Shown here: positions 29,064 to 38,050 of the stretch, piece after piece
Numbering within the stretch: the stretch's first letter is position 1
Layout: every line of letters begins with the position of its first letter
Assembly: GCF_039542305.1 (NCBI RefSeq)
Contig: NZ_BAABHW010000001.1
Span: 186,001 to 250,000 of the forward strand
Reading direction: 5' to 3'
Source: Roseibacterium beibuensis
Lineage (GTDB): Bacteria; Pseudomonadota; Alphaproteobacteria; Rhodobacterales; Rhodobacteraceae
Length of the DNA: 64,000 nucleotides
Translations under genes and position numbers: made by a program
Notes under the pieces: model-generated
What the model was told of the DNA's origin: nothing
The model's database searches: none
What the model saw: only the letters and a program-made list of their open reading frames with translations

Positions 29064-30068
29064 ATGGCAAGTTACAGCCCCTGGGCGGCCCCTTTTCTCT
29101 GTGCAATGGCCGTGGTCGGGCTGACCGGCGCGGGCTGGGCCAACGGCCCCGAGACCGACTTTCCCCATGTCGACCCGCTCACCATCGCGCCGCCCGTGCC
29201 GATGCCCGAAGGGCGGCGCATCCTCGGCGTGACGCGTATTTTCGACAATGACTGGTACGGCATCCCGGTTGGCGACCGCTATGACCGCTGGCAGACCGGC
29301 AGTTTCGCCGTCTCCATCCTGCACGGGCACGAATGGCAGGACGCGCTGCCGGAGCGGCCGTTTCAACTGATGGAATACCGTGTGCGCGGTCAGATCATCG
29401 CGCCCGACAACCTCGCTGTGCCGGACCCGGGCGACCGTCCCTATGCCTCGTCCTGGTGGCTGGGCGCGGCCACGCATTTCGGGTGGCAGGGCTTTGACGT
29501 GACCGCCGGGGCGGACGTGGTCATCACCGGTCAGCAGACCGGGCTGATGCAGCTCCACAGCGCCGTGCACGAGTTTTTCGGCAACAACCCCGTCCGGCTG
29601 GAAGATTACGAGATCGACGACGGGATCTACCTCCATGGCCGTCTGGAGGTCGCCCGCGAATTCGAATTCGACAGTTGGTCCGCCCGTCCCTTTGTCGAGG
29701 TGCAGGGCGGGGTGGAAACCTTCGCGCGCACCGGTATCGACCTGACCTTCGGCAATCTCGGCGCCAACGGCCTGCGGCTGCGCGACGAGGTGACGGGCCA
29801 GCGCATCGCCGGGCTCAACTCTCTCGAAGCGTTGGGGGGCTGGTCCTTCCTGCTTGGCGGTGACGTGGCCTATGTCACGGATTCGGTCTTTCTGCCCGAG
29901 GATCGCGGGGTCGAGGTCGAAGAGATGCGCCACCGCCTGCGCGCAGGCGTGAATTACGGCGTGGGCGACAGCAATTTCTTCTACGGCGTCACCTACTTGT
30001 CCGAGGAATTCGTGAACCAGCCCGCCGGGCAGGTGGTGGGCACGCTCTCGATCGATCTCCGCTTCTAG
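29064..30068 (+). CDS. LpxR-like outer-membrane lipid A deacylase (DUF2219)
   Basis: A 334-residue exported beta-barrel protein: signal peptide (about 1-25) and a DUF2219/LpxR body. The N-terminal family signature is visible as TRIFDNDWYGIPVGDRYDRW, with DRPYASSWWLGA further on and a terminal aromatic residue (SIDLRF) typical of outer-membrane barrels. LpxR removes the 3'-acyloxyacyl chain of lipid A; alphaproteobacterial relatives are not characterised. ATG 29064 is favoured over ATG 29058 because GAGG then lies seven bases upstream. Confidence 0.8.
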   Translation: MASYSPWAAPFLCAMAVVGLTGAGWANGPETDFPHVDPLTIAPPVPMPEGRRILGVTRIFDNDWYGIPVGDRYDRWQTGSFAVSILHGHEWQDALPERPFQLMEYRVRGQIIAPDNLAVPDPGDRPYASSWWLGAATHFGWQGFDVTAGADVVITGQQTGLMQLHSAVHEFFGNNPVRLEDYEIDDGIYLHGRLEVAREFEFDSWSARPFVEVQGGVETFARTGIDLTFGNLGANGLRLRDEVTGQRIAGLNSLEALGGWSFLLGGDVAYVTDSVFLPEDRGVEVEEMRHRLRAGVNYGVGDSNFFYGVTYLSEEFVNQPAGQVVGTLSIDLRF

Positions 30069-30182
30069 GCCACATCCCGAATCACAGCCGAATCAACGGC
30101 TTCACAGGCCGAATCACCCGTGCTATCTTTTGATACATAACGTCGGAAAACCGGCGAAGCATACAACCTATGAGGCGGGGCT

Positions 30183-31421
30183 ATGGGCACGGGCTTGCGG
30201 GGCGCGTTCATGTTGTCATGGACGCAAACCTGTATCGAGGGATTACCGGCAGAACCAAATCAAGAACTGGCCGAGGGGATGACATGGCGCTGGCACGGTC
30301 GCGCCCTGCCGCTGGAAGGTGACGGCGCCGCCCTCATACTCTCCGCCAGCCGGGATCACGAAGAGCTCCGGTCCCGCGCGGCGCGGGTGGTGGATAAACT
30401 CCTCCAAGGCCCTGCGCGCGGCCCCGCCGATCCTGTTCTCGACGATGACGACCCGCTGTTTTCCGGCGGCTTCATCGTGTCGGATGGTGTCGGCTTCTTC
30501 CGTGCCGTGCCGATCCCGGTGGAAGAGGGCGCGACGCCGATCCTGCTGTTCTCGGATGGTCTGCCGGCCCCGGATCGAGAGCACACCATCATCGCCTGTT
30601 CCGACCGCTTCCTGCGCGATCCCGACAGCGACGCCCCCGCCGTCATCTGTTTCACGCCCGGAACGCGCCTGCGCACCGAAGACGGCGATGTCGCGATCGA
30701 GGATCTCGGCCCCGGCGACCGCATCCTGACCCGCGACGACGGCCCGCAAGAGGTCATCTGGTCCGGCAATCGCCGCATGTCGGGCGCGCGCCTCTTTGCC
30801 ATGCCCGAGCAGCGCCCGATCCGCCTGCGCGCCTGCGCGCTCGGGGTGGACCGGCCCGATGCCGACCTCGTGGTCAGCCCCGAACACCGCGTCCTGATCG
30901 GGGGGGCTGCCTCGCGCGACCTGTTCGGCGAGGCCGAGGTGCTGGTGCGCGCCGCCGACCTCGTGGGCGATGCACAGATCAGCGTCGATCACTCCCTGCG
31001 CGAGACCTACTACATCCACCTCATGCTGGAGCGGCACCAGGTGGTCTGGGCCAACGGCTTGCAGGTCGAAAGTTTCCATCCCGGCTATATGGGGCTCGAC
31101 CATCTCAGCCGGTTGCATCGCGACTATCTCTTCGAACTGCGCCCCGAGTTGGAGCGTGATCCCCACGCCTACGGCGCGCCCGCGCGGCGGATGCTCAACC
31201 GGGCCGAGGCGGCGATCATGCTGGATGGCGGCCGCACCCGCCCGAATGCCGCGCAGCCTTGCGATTTGATCCAACCGCAGCGGTCGTCCCCCCCATTGAC
31301 ACCCGCGTCCCGTGCTGTAGAAGCGCGGCTCATTCCCCGGTCGATCAGGCCGGGGTATTCATTTGGTGTTGGTGGCCCCCGCGAGGGGATGCCTGTCGGG
31401 CCCCGGACAACCTCCGGATAA
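30183..31421 (+). CDS. Hint-domain protein
   Basis: A 412-residue protein with an uncharacterised N-terminal part (about 1-155) and a Hedgehog/intein (Hint) domain from VICFTPGTRLRTEDG (about 158) through LVVSPEHRVLIGG and YIHLMLERHQVVWANGL. The Cys that begins the domain and the His of the second block are present. Such free-standing Hint proteins are numerous in Rhodobacterales; self-cleavage has not been generally shown. The last 40 or so residues are encoded by DNA that also contains the rpsD promoter and leader, so the true functional C-terminus may be shorter. ATG 30183 follows GAGGCGGGG. Confidence 0.8.
   Translation: MGTGLRGAFMLSWTQTCIEGLPAEPNQELAEGMTWRWHGRALPLEGDGAALILSASRDHEELRSRAARVVDKLLQGPARGPADPVLDDDDPLFSGGFIVSDGVGFFRAVPIPVEEGATPILLFSDGLPAPDREHTIIACSDRFLRDPDSDAPAVICFTPGTRLRTEDGDVAIEDLGPGDRILTRDDGPQEVIWSGNRRMSGARLFAMPEQRPIRLRACALGVDRPDADLVVSPEHRVLIGGAASRDLFGEAEVLVRAADLVGDAQISVDHSLRETYYIHLMLERHQVVWANGLQVESFHPGYMGLDHLSRLHRDYLFELRPELERDPHAYGAPARRMLNRAEAAIMLDGGRTRPNAAQPCDLIQPQRSSPPLTPASRAVEARLIPRSIRPGYSFGVGGPREGMPVGPRTTSG
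31296..31323 (+). promoter_or_regulatory. Probable rpsD promoter inside the Hint-gene 3' end
   Basis: TTGACA (31296-31301) and TAGAAG (31318-31323) with a 16-bp spacer, about 160 bp before the rpsD start. The perfect -35 box inside a coding 3' end suggests rpsD is transcribed on its own. Confidence 0.65.
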
Positions 31422-31461
31422 GTCCAAAGGACAACGCCCTTCACCGCCCCGCTTCCGGGGC
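31335..31461 (+). promoter_or_regulatory. rpsD leader with two hairpins
   Basis: The untranslated leader carries CCCCGG-N9-CCGGGG (31335-31355) and GCCCCG-CTTC-CGGGGC (31446-31461), the second ending about 11 bp before the AAGGAG ribosome site. They could act in autoregulation by S4 or shape the mRNA; this is inference. Confidence 0.45.
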
Positions 31462-31484
31462 ACCGCAACGAAGGAGATCAGACG

Positions 31485-32105
31485 GTGACCAAACGCACCT
31501 CTGCCAAGTACAAGATCGACCGCCGCATGGGCGAAAACATCTGGGGCCGCCCCAAGTCGCCGGTGAACCGCCGCGAATACGGCCCGGGCCAGCACGGCCA
31601 GCGCCGCAAGGGCAAGATGTCCGACTTCGGCCTGCAGCTGCGCGCCAAGCAGAAGCTCAAGGGCTATTACGGCGACCTGACCGAAAAGCAGTTCCGCCGC
31701 ATCTATTCCGAGGCCGAGCGTCTGCGCGGCGACACCGGTGAACAGCTGATCGGCCTGCTCGAGCGCCGCCTCGACGCCGTCGTCTACCGCGCCAAGTTCG
31801 TGCCGACCGTCTTCGCCGCCCGCCAGTTCGTCAACCACGGCCACGTGCTGGTGAACGGCAAGCGCGTCAACATCCCCTCCTACCGCGTGCAGGAAGGCGA
31901 CGTTGTCGAGGTCCGCGAGAAGTCCAAGCAGATGGCCCTGGTCCTCGAAGCCAGCCAGTTGCCCGAGCGTGACGTGCCCGACTACCTCGATGTCGACCAC
32001 TCCAAGATGACCGCGACCTTCGTGCGCACCCCCGGCCTCGCCGACGTGCCGTACCCGGTCCAGATGGAACCGAACCTCGTCATCGAATACTACGCGCAGA
32101 ACTAA
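31485..32105 (+). CDS. rpsD: 30S ribosomal protein S4
   Basis: A 206-residue primary 16S-rRNA-binding protein that nucleates the 30S body. The N-terminal S4 region (SAKYKIDRRMGENIWGRPKS) and the S4 RNA-binding domain (LERRLDAVVYRAKF, ARQFVNHGHVLVNGKRVNIP) are complete. It starts with GTG, eight bases after AAGGAG. The N-terminal zinc-Cys motif is absent, as usual in alphaproteobacteria. Here it stands apart from the alpha operon with its own promoter and terminator, and has the high lysine/arginine and biased codon use of a highly expressed gene. Confidence 0.98.
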   Translation: MTKRTSAKYKIDRRMGENIWGRPKSPVNRREYGPGQHGQRRKGKMSDFGLQLRAKQKLKGYYGDLTEKQFRRIYSEAERLRGDTGEQLIGLLERRLDAVVYRAKFVPTVFAARQFVNHGHVLVNGKRVNIPSYRVQEGDVVEVREKSKQMALVLEASQLPERDVPDYLDVDHSKMTATFVRTPGLADVPYPVQMEPNLVIEYYAQN

Positions 32106-32128
32106 GCTTCGCGCCGATCCGATTTGCG

Positions 32129-32156
32129 AAGGGCCGCCTGCTTGGGCGGCCCTTTT
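32129..32156 (+). terminator. rpsD rho-independent terminator
   Basis: GGGCCGCC (32131-32138) pairs with GGCGGCCC (32145-32152) around a short loop, flanked by AA on the left and followed by TTTT. A classic terminator 25 bp after the stop. Confidence 0.88.
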
Positions 32157-32289
32157 CGTTTGGGCGTCCGTGGTATCGGGCCGGTCGCGGTGCGGTGGTG
32201 CGCGCGGCTTGCGCGCAGGGGCAAGTGCGGCAGGCAAGACGTGTCCCTGGCCGTCACACGGACGGCGTCCCTGGCGATCTCTTGCGCGC

Positions 32290-32859
32290 TTATCTCAAAA
32301 CCCAGGCCGCCCTGACCAACAGCGCGAAGGCGAGCAATTCTACCAGCTCTTCAAGCAGGGCACTCTTGGAGAGTCCGAAAGCGCCCTGTTCGAAAACGCT
32401 CGACACGCCGAAAACGAGGATGGCCAGGTAAATGGACAAGCTTGTCGGATGTACCAAAAGGCGCCGGATCGTCGCCAGTTTCGAGTCCACGAAGCGGACA
32501 AAAACCACGAGCGCGGCAACAAGAACCACGCCGACGACCGCGCCCATCACGACCTGAACGGCCAACACGCCTTGCGCGCTTGCCCCCACGGCTGACCCAA
32601 AGCTCACCTCTCGGCCGACACCGATGAAAGGGAAGGTCGAGACGAACAGGCCATAGGACAGCAGCGCGAGGTTGTTGGCCTTGGAGAGCGCGTAGGTCCG
32701 AACAAGGAACAGCAAGGTCGCCATCAGCAAGAGCACGACTTGCAGGTTTTCGAGGAGGCCGTTCTCGGCGGCGATTTCGGGCGTGGTCAAGGGGAGCGTG
32801 CCAATCCTTGCAGTGGTTTTCGATGGAGCGCGGCCGCAACCGGCCGCGACAAGCCCCAT
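32290..32859 (-). CDS. Multi-helix membrane protein, unknown family
   Basis: A 189-residue protein with five or six hydrophobic segments (for example VVLLLMATLLFLV, LLSYGLFVSTFPFIG, VVMGAVVGVVLVAALVVFV, SIYLAILVFGVSSVF, LVELLAFALLVRAAWVL). An early NG-LLENLQVV phrase and charged Glu pairs in the last helices (SVFEQG, LLEELVELL) look conserved in a family of small membrane proteins, but I cannot name it. The start at 32859 is uncertain. It is convergent with rpsD. Confidence 0.7.
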   Translation of the reverse strand: MGLVAAGCGRAPSKTTARIGTLPLTTPEIAAENGLLENLQVVLLLMATLLFLVRTYALSKANNLALLSYGLFVSTFPFIGVGREVSFGSAVGASAQGVLAVQVVMGAVVGVVLVAALVVFVRFVDSKLATIRRLLVHPTSLSIYLAILVFGVSSVFEQGAFGLSKSALLEELVELLAFALLVRAAWVLR

Positions 32860-33123
32860 CCCAAGTCACCACCCGCACTACGGCCTTTGGCCCCAGGATT
32901 GCAACTGCTGCCGCTGTCGAGCAATCTCTTTCGCTTGGGGGCGGGGACGTTTTCTGAGAGCGGCGCGTGGGTCGCTTCAGCGAACTTGGCCGCCGTTCAT
33001 GGCACGGGGTGCAGTGACCGCGTCAAACCCTGCCGGACCTTGGCGACCCTTGCGGCGGCTTCGCCAGGGCTTTCCTGGTTAACAATGGCGTCAACGTCGT
33101 GGATTCGTTGGCACGAGGCGGCG

Positions 33124-34149
33124 TCACGCCGCCACGCTGGCTACCGTGCGCCCTGAGATCATCGCCGACGCGAGGGCGTGGGCTTCAAACGCACGCAGAA
33201 TGCGGCGGGCGGGCGGGCCGACATCCACCGTCTCGTCTATCGCTTCGGGGAAAATCGCGCGGATCTCTGACAAGGCGCAGTCGTCCAGCGCGCCCAGTGC
33301 TTCGGGGCCGGGGAACAGGCTTTCGCACGGCATCCCGTTGGCGACCACGATTTCATGGCGATCAAACAGCAGGTGATTGTAGGCAATGCCTTTGGGCGCC
33401 TTGGCGGGGGTGATGCCAGGGCAGTCCTTCAGCATCCGAACGGCGGCCAACACATCGAATTCGCCGAACAACATCTCGACCCGCCAATCGCTCAGCATCA
33501 AGCGATGGTTCGGTGACAAAACCAGATCGCGCGATGGCTGACCGGGGCCAAATGTGTCGCGCGCGACTTCAATCGGGCACAGACCGGGCTGTGTCCGCAA
33601 CACATCTGCCGACAGTTCGCGCCGCCCCACCCATCGCAACGGCAGAGCCCCGGAGTCGCGCGTCATGACCATGTCGCCGGGGCGCAGAGTCTCAACAGGC
33701 ACCGGTCCCTCGGGTGTGTCGATCAATGTGCCATCGGCAAAGCAGATGACCGTGATGGGCTGGAACGGATCGGTAAAGTCCTTCTCGCCGCCGTCCATCG
33801 CCCGGATGACGCCGGTATAGGTATTGCCGTCCGCGCCGATGTAGCTGAAGTGGATTTCATCGACGTTGTCGGGGTCAACGTAGAAGTCGAAGCCGCCGAT
33901 GAACCCGATGGAATCGTTGGGATCGTATTGCAGGATGTCGATCCTCAAGCCGTCCTGCGAGAACGTGGATAGGTCCACCGTGACGCTATCGGCCTCGGTA
34001 TCGTCCAGGAACTTGATCTTGAAGAAATCGACATCATCGCCGGGGTCAGCGGTAATGGTCACATCCCCGCCACCGGAGATGTTAAGGTTAATGATGTCGT
34101 TGTCACCCGTGACAACAGACCCATTCGATGTGACGTTTATATTCGCCAC
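33124..34149 (-). CDS. Hint-domain protein with beta-rich N-terminus
   Basis: A 341-residue protein. The first 130 residues are acidic, Gly/Asn/Asp-rich and beta-prone (NGSVVTGDNDIINLNISGGG, TITADPGDDVDFF), like secreted Ca-binding or adhesin-type proteins; no signal peptide is visible, so export by a type I system is possible. A Hint domain follows from VICFADGTLIDTPEG (Cys about residue 138) through RDLVLSPNHRLMLSDWRVE and NHLLFDRHEIVVANGMPCES. The start is GTG with AGGAG eight bases upstream. It is the second Hint protein within 4 kb; the two are about as different as typical family members. Confidence 0.82.
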   Translation of the reverse strand: MANINVTSNGSVVTGDNDIINLNISGGGDVTITADPGDDVDFFKIKFLDDTEADSVTVDLSTFSQDGLRIDILQYDPNDSIGFIGGFDFYVDPDNVDEIHFSYIGADGNTYTGVIRAMDGGEKDFTDPFQPITVICFADGTLIDTPEGPVPVETLRPGDMVMTRDSGALPLRWVGRRELSADVLRTQPGLCPIEVARDTFGPGQPSRDLVLSPNHRLMLSDWRVEMLFGEFDVLAAVRMLKDCPGITPAKAPKGIAYNHLLFDRHEIVVANGMPCESLFPGPEALGALDDCALSEIRAIFPEAIDETVDVGPPARRILRAFEAHALASAMISGRTVASVAA

Positions 34150-34689
34150 CCGCCAAGCTCCTGCCTCGTCGCGCCTCGTTCAAGCGGGCCCGATCAGTCA
34201 GTAAAATATAGAGTCTGCTGCCCAATTTCCCTAATTGTCCCTGAGTTTCGACACATGTTTCCACGCAAGTCGTAGCGTTGGGGCCACAGGCCGGTCGATT
34301 ACAATAGGGCGCAGTACCAAAGCCCAAGCCAGAAGATGGCGAACACTCTCCTTCCAGCCGTTCGATGCGGAAAACATGAACGTGCGCCATGAACCGACAG
34401 CCAGCAACTGCCCCTCCTGCGGGGCACTTTTCCCGGGCCTGCGTTTTTCCCGGTCGCCCTTAACGAGATGTTCACTTTTCCCTGCCATGGTGAGTCTCGA
34501 CGTTTTCCCACATCGAGTTTTTCATCATGTCCACCCGCAGCAATTCCTGCGCGGGGCCGGTGCGATGCGCCCCGCCCGCTGATCCTGCCGCTTTCGCTTC
34601 CCGGCCCGTCGACGCGGCCCGTTCCACTCTGCGCCAGCGCACAGACAAACCCCTCGTCAGCCGCAGTCTTTCGGCGTATCTGCACGGGC
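34150..34689. other. Non-coding gap before the MFS gene
   Basis: About 540 bp with no recognisable gene. It should hold the promoter of the minus-strand Hint gene and the leader of the MFS gene. A short imperfect hairpin (TGCCCC-TCCTGC-GGGGCA, 34409-34426) is followed by CTTTT and could terminate plus-strand transcripts. Confidence 0.4.
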
Positions 34690-35943
34690 ATGGCACTTGG
34701 CGATACCCTCAGAACCCTGTCTCTGTCCGAGGCGGAGGCGCTGCCGATCTGGCGGCGGCCCGTGGCCCTCTTGGCGGTCATGGCTTTTGCCATGCCCATC
34801 GCCTTCGCGACCTGGTCGGCGCTTTTGAACAACTTCGTCATCGAGATGGCGGGTTTCGACGGTTCGGATATCGGCTGGTTGCACACGGTGCGCGAGATCC
34901 CGGGTTTCCTGGCCATCGGGGTGATCCTGCTGATAATCTTCATCCGCGAACAGGTGCTGGGACTGATTTCCCTGATGCTGTTGGGCCTCGCCACGGCGAT
35001 GACGGCGCAGTTCCCCTCGCTCGGCGGGTTGCTGATCGTGACGCTGCTCAGCTCCATCGGGTTCCACTATTACGAGACGGTGAACCAGTCCCTCCAGTTG
35101 CAATGGATCGACAAGAAGAAGGCCCCGCAAACCTTGGGCTGGCTCTTGTCCATCGGGTCGGGGGCGACGCTGGTGGCCTATGCGCTGATCGTTCTGACCT
35201 GGCGGGCCTACGACCTCAGCTACGATCTGGTCTACTGGGTCGCGGGCGGGACCACGGCGGCCATTGCGCTGTTCTGCTTCATCGCCTTCCCGCAATTCGA
35301 AAGCCCCAATCCCCAGACCAAGAAGATGGTCCTGCGCAAGCGCTACTGGCTCTATTACGCGCTGCAATTCATGTCGGGCGCGCGGCGGCAGATCTTCGTC
35401 GTCTTCGCGGGCTTCATGATGGTCGAACGCTACGGGTTCGAGGTGCACCAGATTACCGCGCTGTTCATGGGCACGCTTCTGGCGAACATGGTGGCCGCCC
35501 CGCTTCTGGGGGCGGTGGTGGCGCGCTTCGGCGAGCGTCTGGCGCTGATCATCGAGTATGCCGGCCTCGGCATGGTCTTCGTGTTCTATGCCGGGCTTTA
35601 CGTGTTCGACTGGGGGCCGGTCATGGCCGCGGCGCTCTACGTGGTGAACCACCTGTTCTTTGCGCTGGCGCTGGCCATCAAGACCTATTTCCAGAAGATC
35701 GCGGCGCCGGGCGACATCGCGCCCACGGCGGCGGTGGCCTTCACCATCAACCATATCGCGGCGGTGTTCCTGCCGGCGGGGCTGGGGTATCTCTGGCTGA
35801 CCTCGCCCGTGTCGGTCTTCGTGCTGGCGGCGGCGATGGCACTGGTGTCGCTGCTTCTGTCGCTTTTGGTGCCGCGCCATCCCGAACCGGGGCGCGAAAC
35901 GCTGCTGACCCGCGCGGCGACCGCGCCCGCCCCGGCGGAGTAG
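34690..35943 (+). CDS. Major facilitator superfamily transporter
   Basis: A 417-residue membrane protein with 12 hydrophobic segments in two halves, an MFS fold (GWLHTVREIPGFLAIGVILL in helix 2, RFGERLALIIEYAGLGMVF in the second half). Substrate unknown. ATG 34690 gives the usual short cytoplasmic N-terminus; no strong ribosome site is visible and the region upstream is not protein-like. It ends one base before the convergent hypothetical gene. Confidence 0.82.
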   Translation: MALGDTLRTLSLSEAEALPIWRRPVALLAVMAFAMPIAFATWSALLNNFVIEMAGFDGSDIGWLHTVREIPGFLAIGVILLIIFIREQVLGLISLMLLGLATAMTAQFPSLGGLLIVTLLSSIGFHYYETVNQSLQLQWIDKKKAPQTLGWLLSIGSGATLVAYALIVLTWRAYDLSYDLVYWVAGGTTAAIALFCFIAFPQFESPNPQTKKMVLRKRYWLYYALQFMSGARRQIFVVFAGFMMVERYGFEVHQITALFMGTLLANMVAAPLLGAVVARFGERLALIIEYAGLGMVFVFYAGLYVFDWGPVMAAALYVVNHLFFALALAIKTYFQKIAAPGDIAPTAAVAFTINHIAAVFLPAGLGYLWLTSPVSVFVLAAAMALVSLLLSLLVPRHPEPGRETLLTRAATAPAPAE

Positions 35944-35944
35944 G

Positions 35945-36364
35945 TCAGACCGATTGCCCCTGCCGCTGGCAGAGGGGTGAGATCGAGAAATGCGTGATCT
36001 CGCCATTCAGCATATCGAACACCAAGCGGCTGCTGCACCCGTCCGCCGTGGTGCCGGTGCCTTCGATCCGGCCCTGGCGCACCCCGTTTGACGTGGACCA
36101 CGAGAAGGAATTGAAGCCGATATCCTCGAAGGGGGCCAGCGGGTCGAAGATGGCGCGCAGGGCATCCTCGCTCAGGCTGTCGGCGGTGCCGGGGTGGAGC
36201 AGTGCGCGCGCCTCGGCGATCTGACCGGCCCCGGCAAGGGTCAGGAACTCGCGTGCCGTGCGGCTGTCGCCCTTTTGGTCCTGAAAGCCGAACCAGATCG
36301 CCGCGACGATGATCGCGATAGCCCCGCCGATGAAAACGATAACGCCGTGCGCACCCTTGAGCAT
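35945..36364 (-). CDS. Membrane-anchored hypothetical protein
   Basis: A 139-residue protein with one N-terminal transmembrane helix (about 5-25, VIVFIGGAIAIIVAAIWFGF) and a soluble domain with an alpha-helical start (TAREFLTLAGAGQIAEARAL) and beta strands, like NTF2-fold or DUF4878-type extracytoplasmic domains. A Cys near the middle and one near the end (DGCSSR, SPLCQRQ) could form a disulfide. ATG 36364 follows GGGA at eight bases. Function unknown. Confidence 0.7.
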   Translation of the reverse strand: MLKGAHGVIVFIGGAIAIIVAAIWFGFQDQKGDSRTAREFLTLAGAGQIAEARALLHPGTADSLSEDALRAIFDPLAPFEDIGFNSFSWSTSNGVRQGRIEGTGTTADGCSSRLVFDMLNGEITHFSISPLCQRQGQSV

Positions 36365-36570
36365 GGCCGTGTCCCTTTTGCCGTCCGTCACCGCAGACTA
36401 GCCCGAAACGATGGCGGGCGGGCAGGCAGGATTTCCCGCCCGTCCGCGATCCCTCGGCGGATGCGATTGAAAAGGGCGGGGCACGTGGTTGCCCGAAGAT
36501 CGCGGCGCTGCTGGCCTAACGCCGCGAGGCAGGCTATGCGGTGCAAGACACCCTCAAGAAAGGCCCCGCC

Positions 36571-37437
36571 ATGCCCACCTTCACGGCGCTGACCACCCTT
36601 CCCGGAAAGGACAAGGCCGAGGCGCTTGGCCTCGCGCTCGAAGGCATCGTGCCGGAACCGACCGGCATCGGGGTCTTCGAGATGGAAGACGGCTCCGGCC
36701 TGTGGGAGATCGGGGCCTATTTCACCGAAAGCCCGGACGAGGTGGCGCTGGCGCTCTTGGCCGCAGCCCATGGTGCGCAGCCCTTTGCCGTCTCGGAGCT
36801 GCCCGAGACCGATTGGGTCGCCCATGTGCGGCGTGAATTGCACCCGGTCGAAGCCGGGCGTTTCTACCTCTATGGCTCGCATGACGCAGACAAGGTTCCC
36901 GAGGCGTCGGTGCCGCTGCTGATCGAGGCGGCGATGGCCTTTGGCACCGGGCATCACGGCACGACCAAAGGGTGCCTCGAGGCCTATGACGCGCTGCTGG
37001 CCCAGGGCAAGGTGCCCGGCAATGTCGCGGATATCGGATGCGGCACGGCGGTTCTGGCCATCGCGGCGGCCAAGACCGCGCCCAATCCCGTGATCGCCTC
37101 GGATATCGACCCGGTGGCGGTCGAGGTGGCGCTGGCCAACGCCACGGCGAACGGGGTGGGCGACCGCATGGTCTGTGTCGAGGCGGCGGGCTTCGACCAC
37201 CCCGACCTTGCAGCGCGCGCGCCTTTTGACCTGGTGTTCGCCAATATCCTGAAAGGTCCGCTGATCGACCTGGCGCCCGCGATGGCCGCCCATGTGGCGC
37301 CGGGCGGGCATGTCATCCTGTCGGGTCTGCTGAACGAGCAGGCCGACGAGGTCATCGCCGCCTACGAGGTGGCGGGCCTGTCCCTTTTCGCACGGTCCGA
37401 GATCGGCGAATGGACGACGTTGACCATGATTGCTTAA
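36571..37437 (+). CDS. prmA: Ribosomal protein L11 methyltransferase
   Basis: A 288-residue SAM-dependent methyltransferase that trimethylates ribosomal protein L11. The N-terminal substrate domain (about 1-95) is followed by the catalytic domain with PrmA signature AFGTGHHGTTKGCL, SAM motif ADIGCGTAVLAIAAAK, DIDPVAVEVALANA and the NILKGPL active loop. ATG 36571 is chosen with AAAGG eight bases upstream; an in-frame GTG ten codons earlier is possible. A stand-alone gene of the core genome. Confidence 0.95.
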   Translation: MPTFTALTTLPGKDKAEALGLALEGIVPEPTGIGVFEMEDGSGLWEIGAYFTESPDEVALALLAAAHGAQPFAVSELPETDWVAHVRRELHPVEAGRFYLYGSHDADKVPEASVPLLIEAAMAFGTGHHGTTKGCLEAYDALLAQGKVPGNVADIGCGTAVLAIAAAKTAPNPVIASDIDPVAVEVALANATANGVGDRMVCVEAAGFDHPDLAARAPFDLVFANILKGPLIDLAPAMAAHVAPGGHVILSGLLNEQADEVIAAYEVAGLSLFARSEIGEWTTLTMIA

Positions 37438-37513
37438 TTTTCGTCGAATTTTGGCCCCATTTGTGGTAACAAGATTCCCGGTGGGGGCGACTTGTAGCGG
37501 ACAGGTTGCCCTA

Positions 37514-37945
37514 ATGGCTCAGAATGAAACAACTTTTTCTCAGCGCCTCGAGAGAATCGAGAGCGCCAATAAGCGTGGCTTATTTTCTCGCCGCCGCCGT
37601 GCCCCTCAACCGGGGTTCGTTTTTCACGCAGATGGTGTCGTGACACGGCGCGCGCCGCCGCGACAGCGGCTGCGTTTTGCCTTTCCTTTACGCGGGTTGA
37701 TCGTCGCTTTCGTGCTGATCGCCTTGGTCAAATCCTATATGATGTGGACCTTGGGCGGAGAGGTCTATGGCGCCGCGATCTCGGGGCTGTTGGCCGGGTC
37801 GGAACTGGAGCGTGCGGCCGGGCTGATCATGGCCCCCGATGCGGTGACGCTTTGGATGGTGGATGCCATGCAGGCCATCTACCGCTTTTTCGGATCCATG
37901 ATGACGGCCTTGGAAGGGGTCGCCTCTTCCATGATCGCGGTCTGA
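37514..37945 (+). CDS. Single-helix membrane protein, unknown function
   Basis: A 143-residue protein with a basic, disordered N-terminal half (SRRRRAPQPGF, TRRAPPRQRLRF), one transmembrane helix (about 61-78, LRGLIVAFVLIALVKSYM) and a mostly helical periplasmic tail. It resembles small conserved proteins seen only in alphaproteobacteria, but no named family was recognised. It follows prmA by 76 bp and ends shortly before a strong bidirectional terminator. Confidence 0.72.
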   Translation: MAQNETTFSQRLERIESANKRGLFSRRRRAPQPGFVFHADGVVTRRAPPRQRLRFAFPLRGLIVAFVLIALVKSYMMWTLGGEVYGAAISGLLAGSELERAAGLIMAPDAVTLWMVDAMQAIYRFFGSMMTALEGVASSMIAV

Positions 37946-37975
37946 TCGCCACCTTTCATCCGCTACACCATGAAA

Positions 37976-38007
37976 AAAGGGGCGCGCAGTTTCCTGCGTG
38001 CCCCTTT
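37976..38007. terminator. Bidirectional terminator
   Basis: AAAGGGGCGCGCAG (37976-37989) and CTGCGTGCCCCTTT (37994-38007) form a 14-bp stem with one mismatch and a TTTC loop; A- and T-tracts on the two sides let it serve both converging genes. Confidence 0.85.
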
Positions 38008-38050
38008 CCTGTCCCCTGGTGGCCGCCGGTGCAGCCACCGTCCCGCGAGT

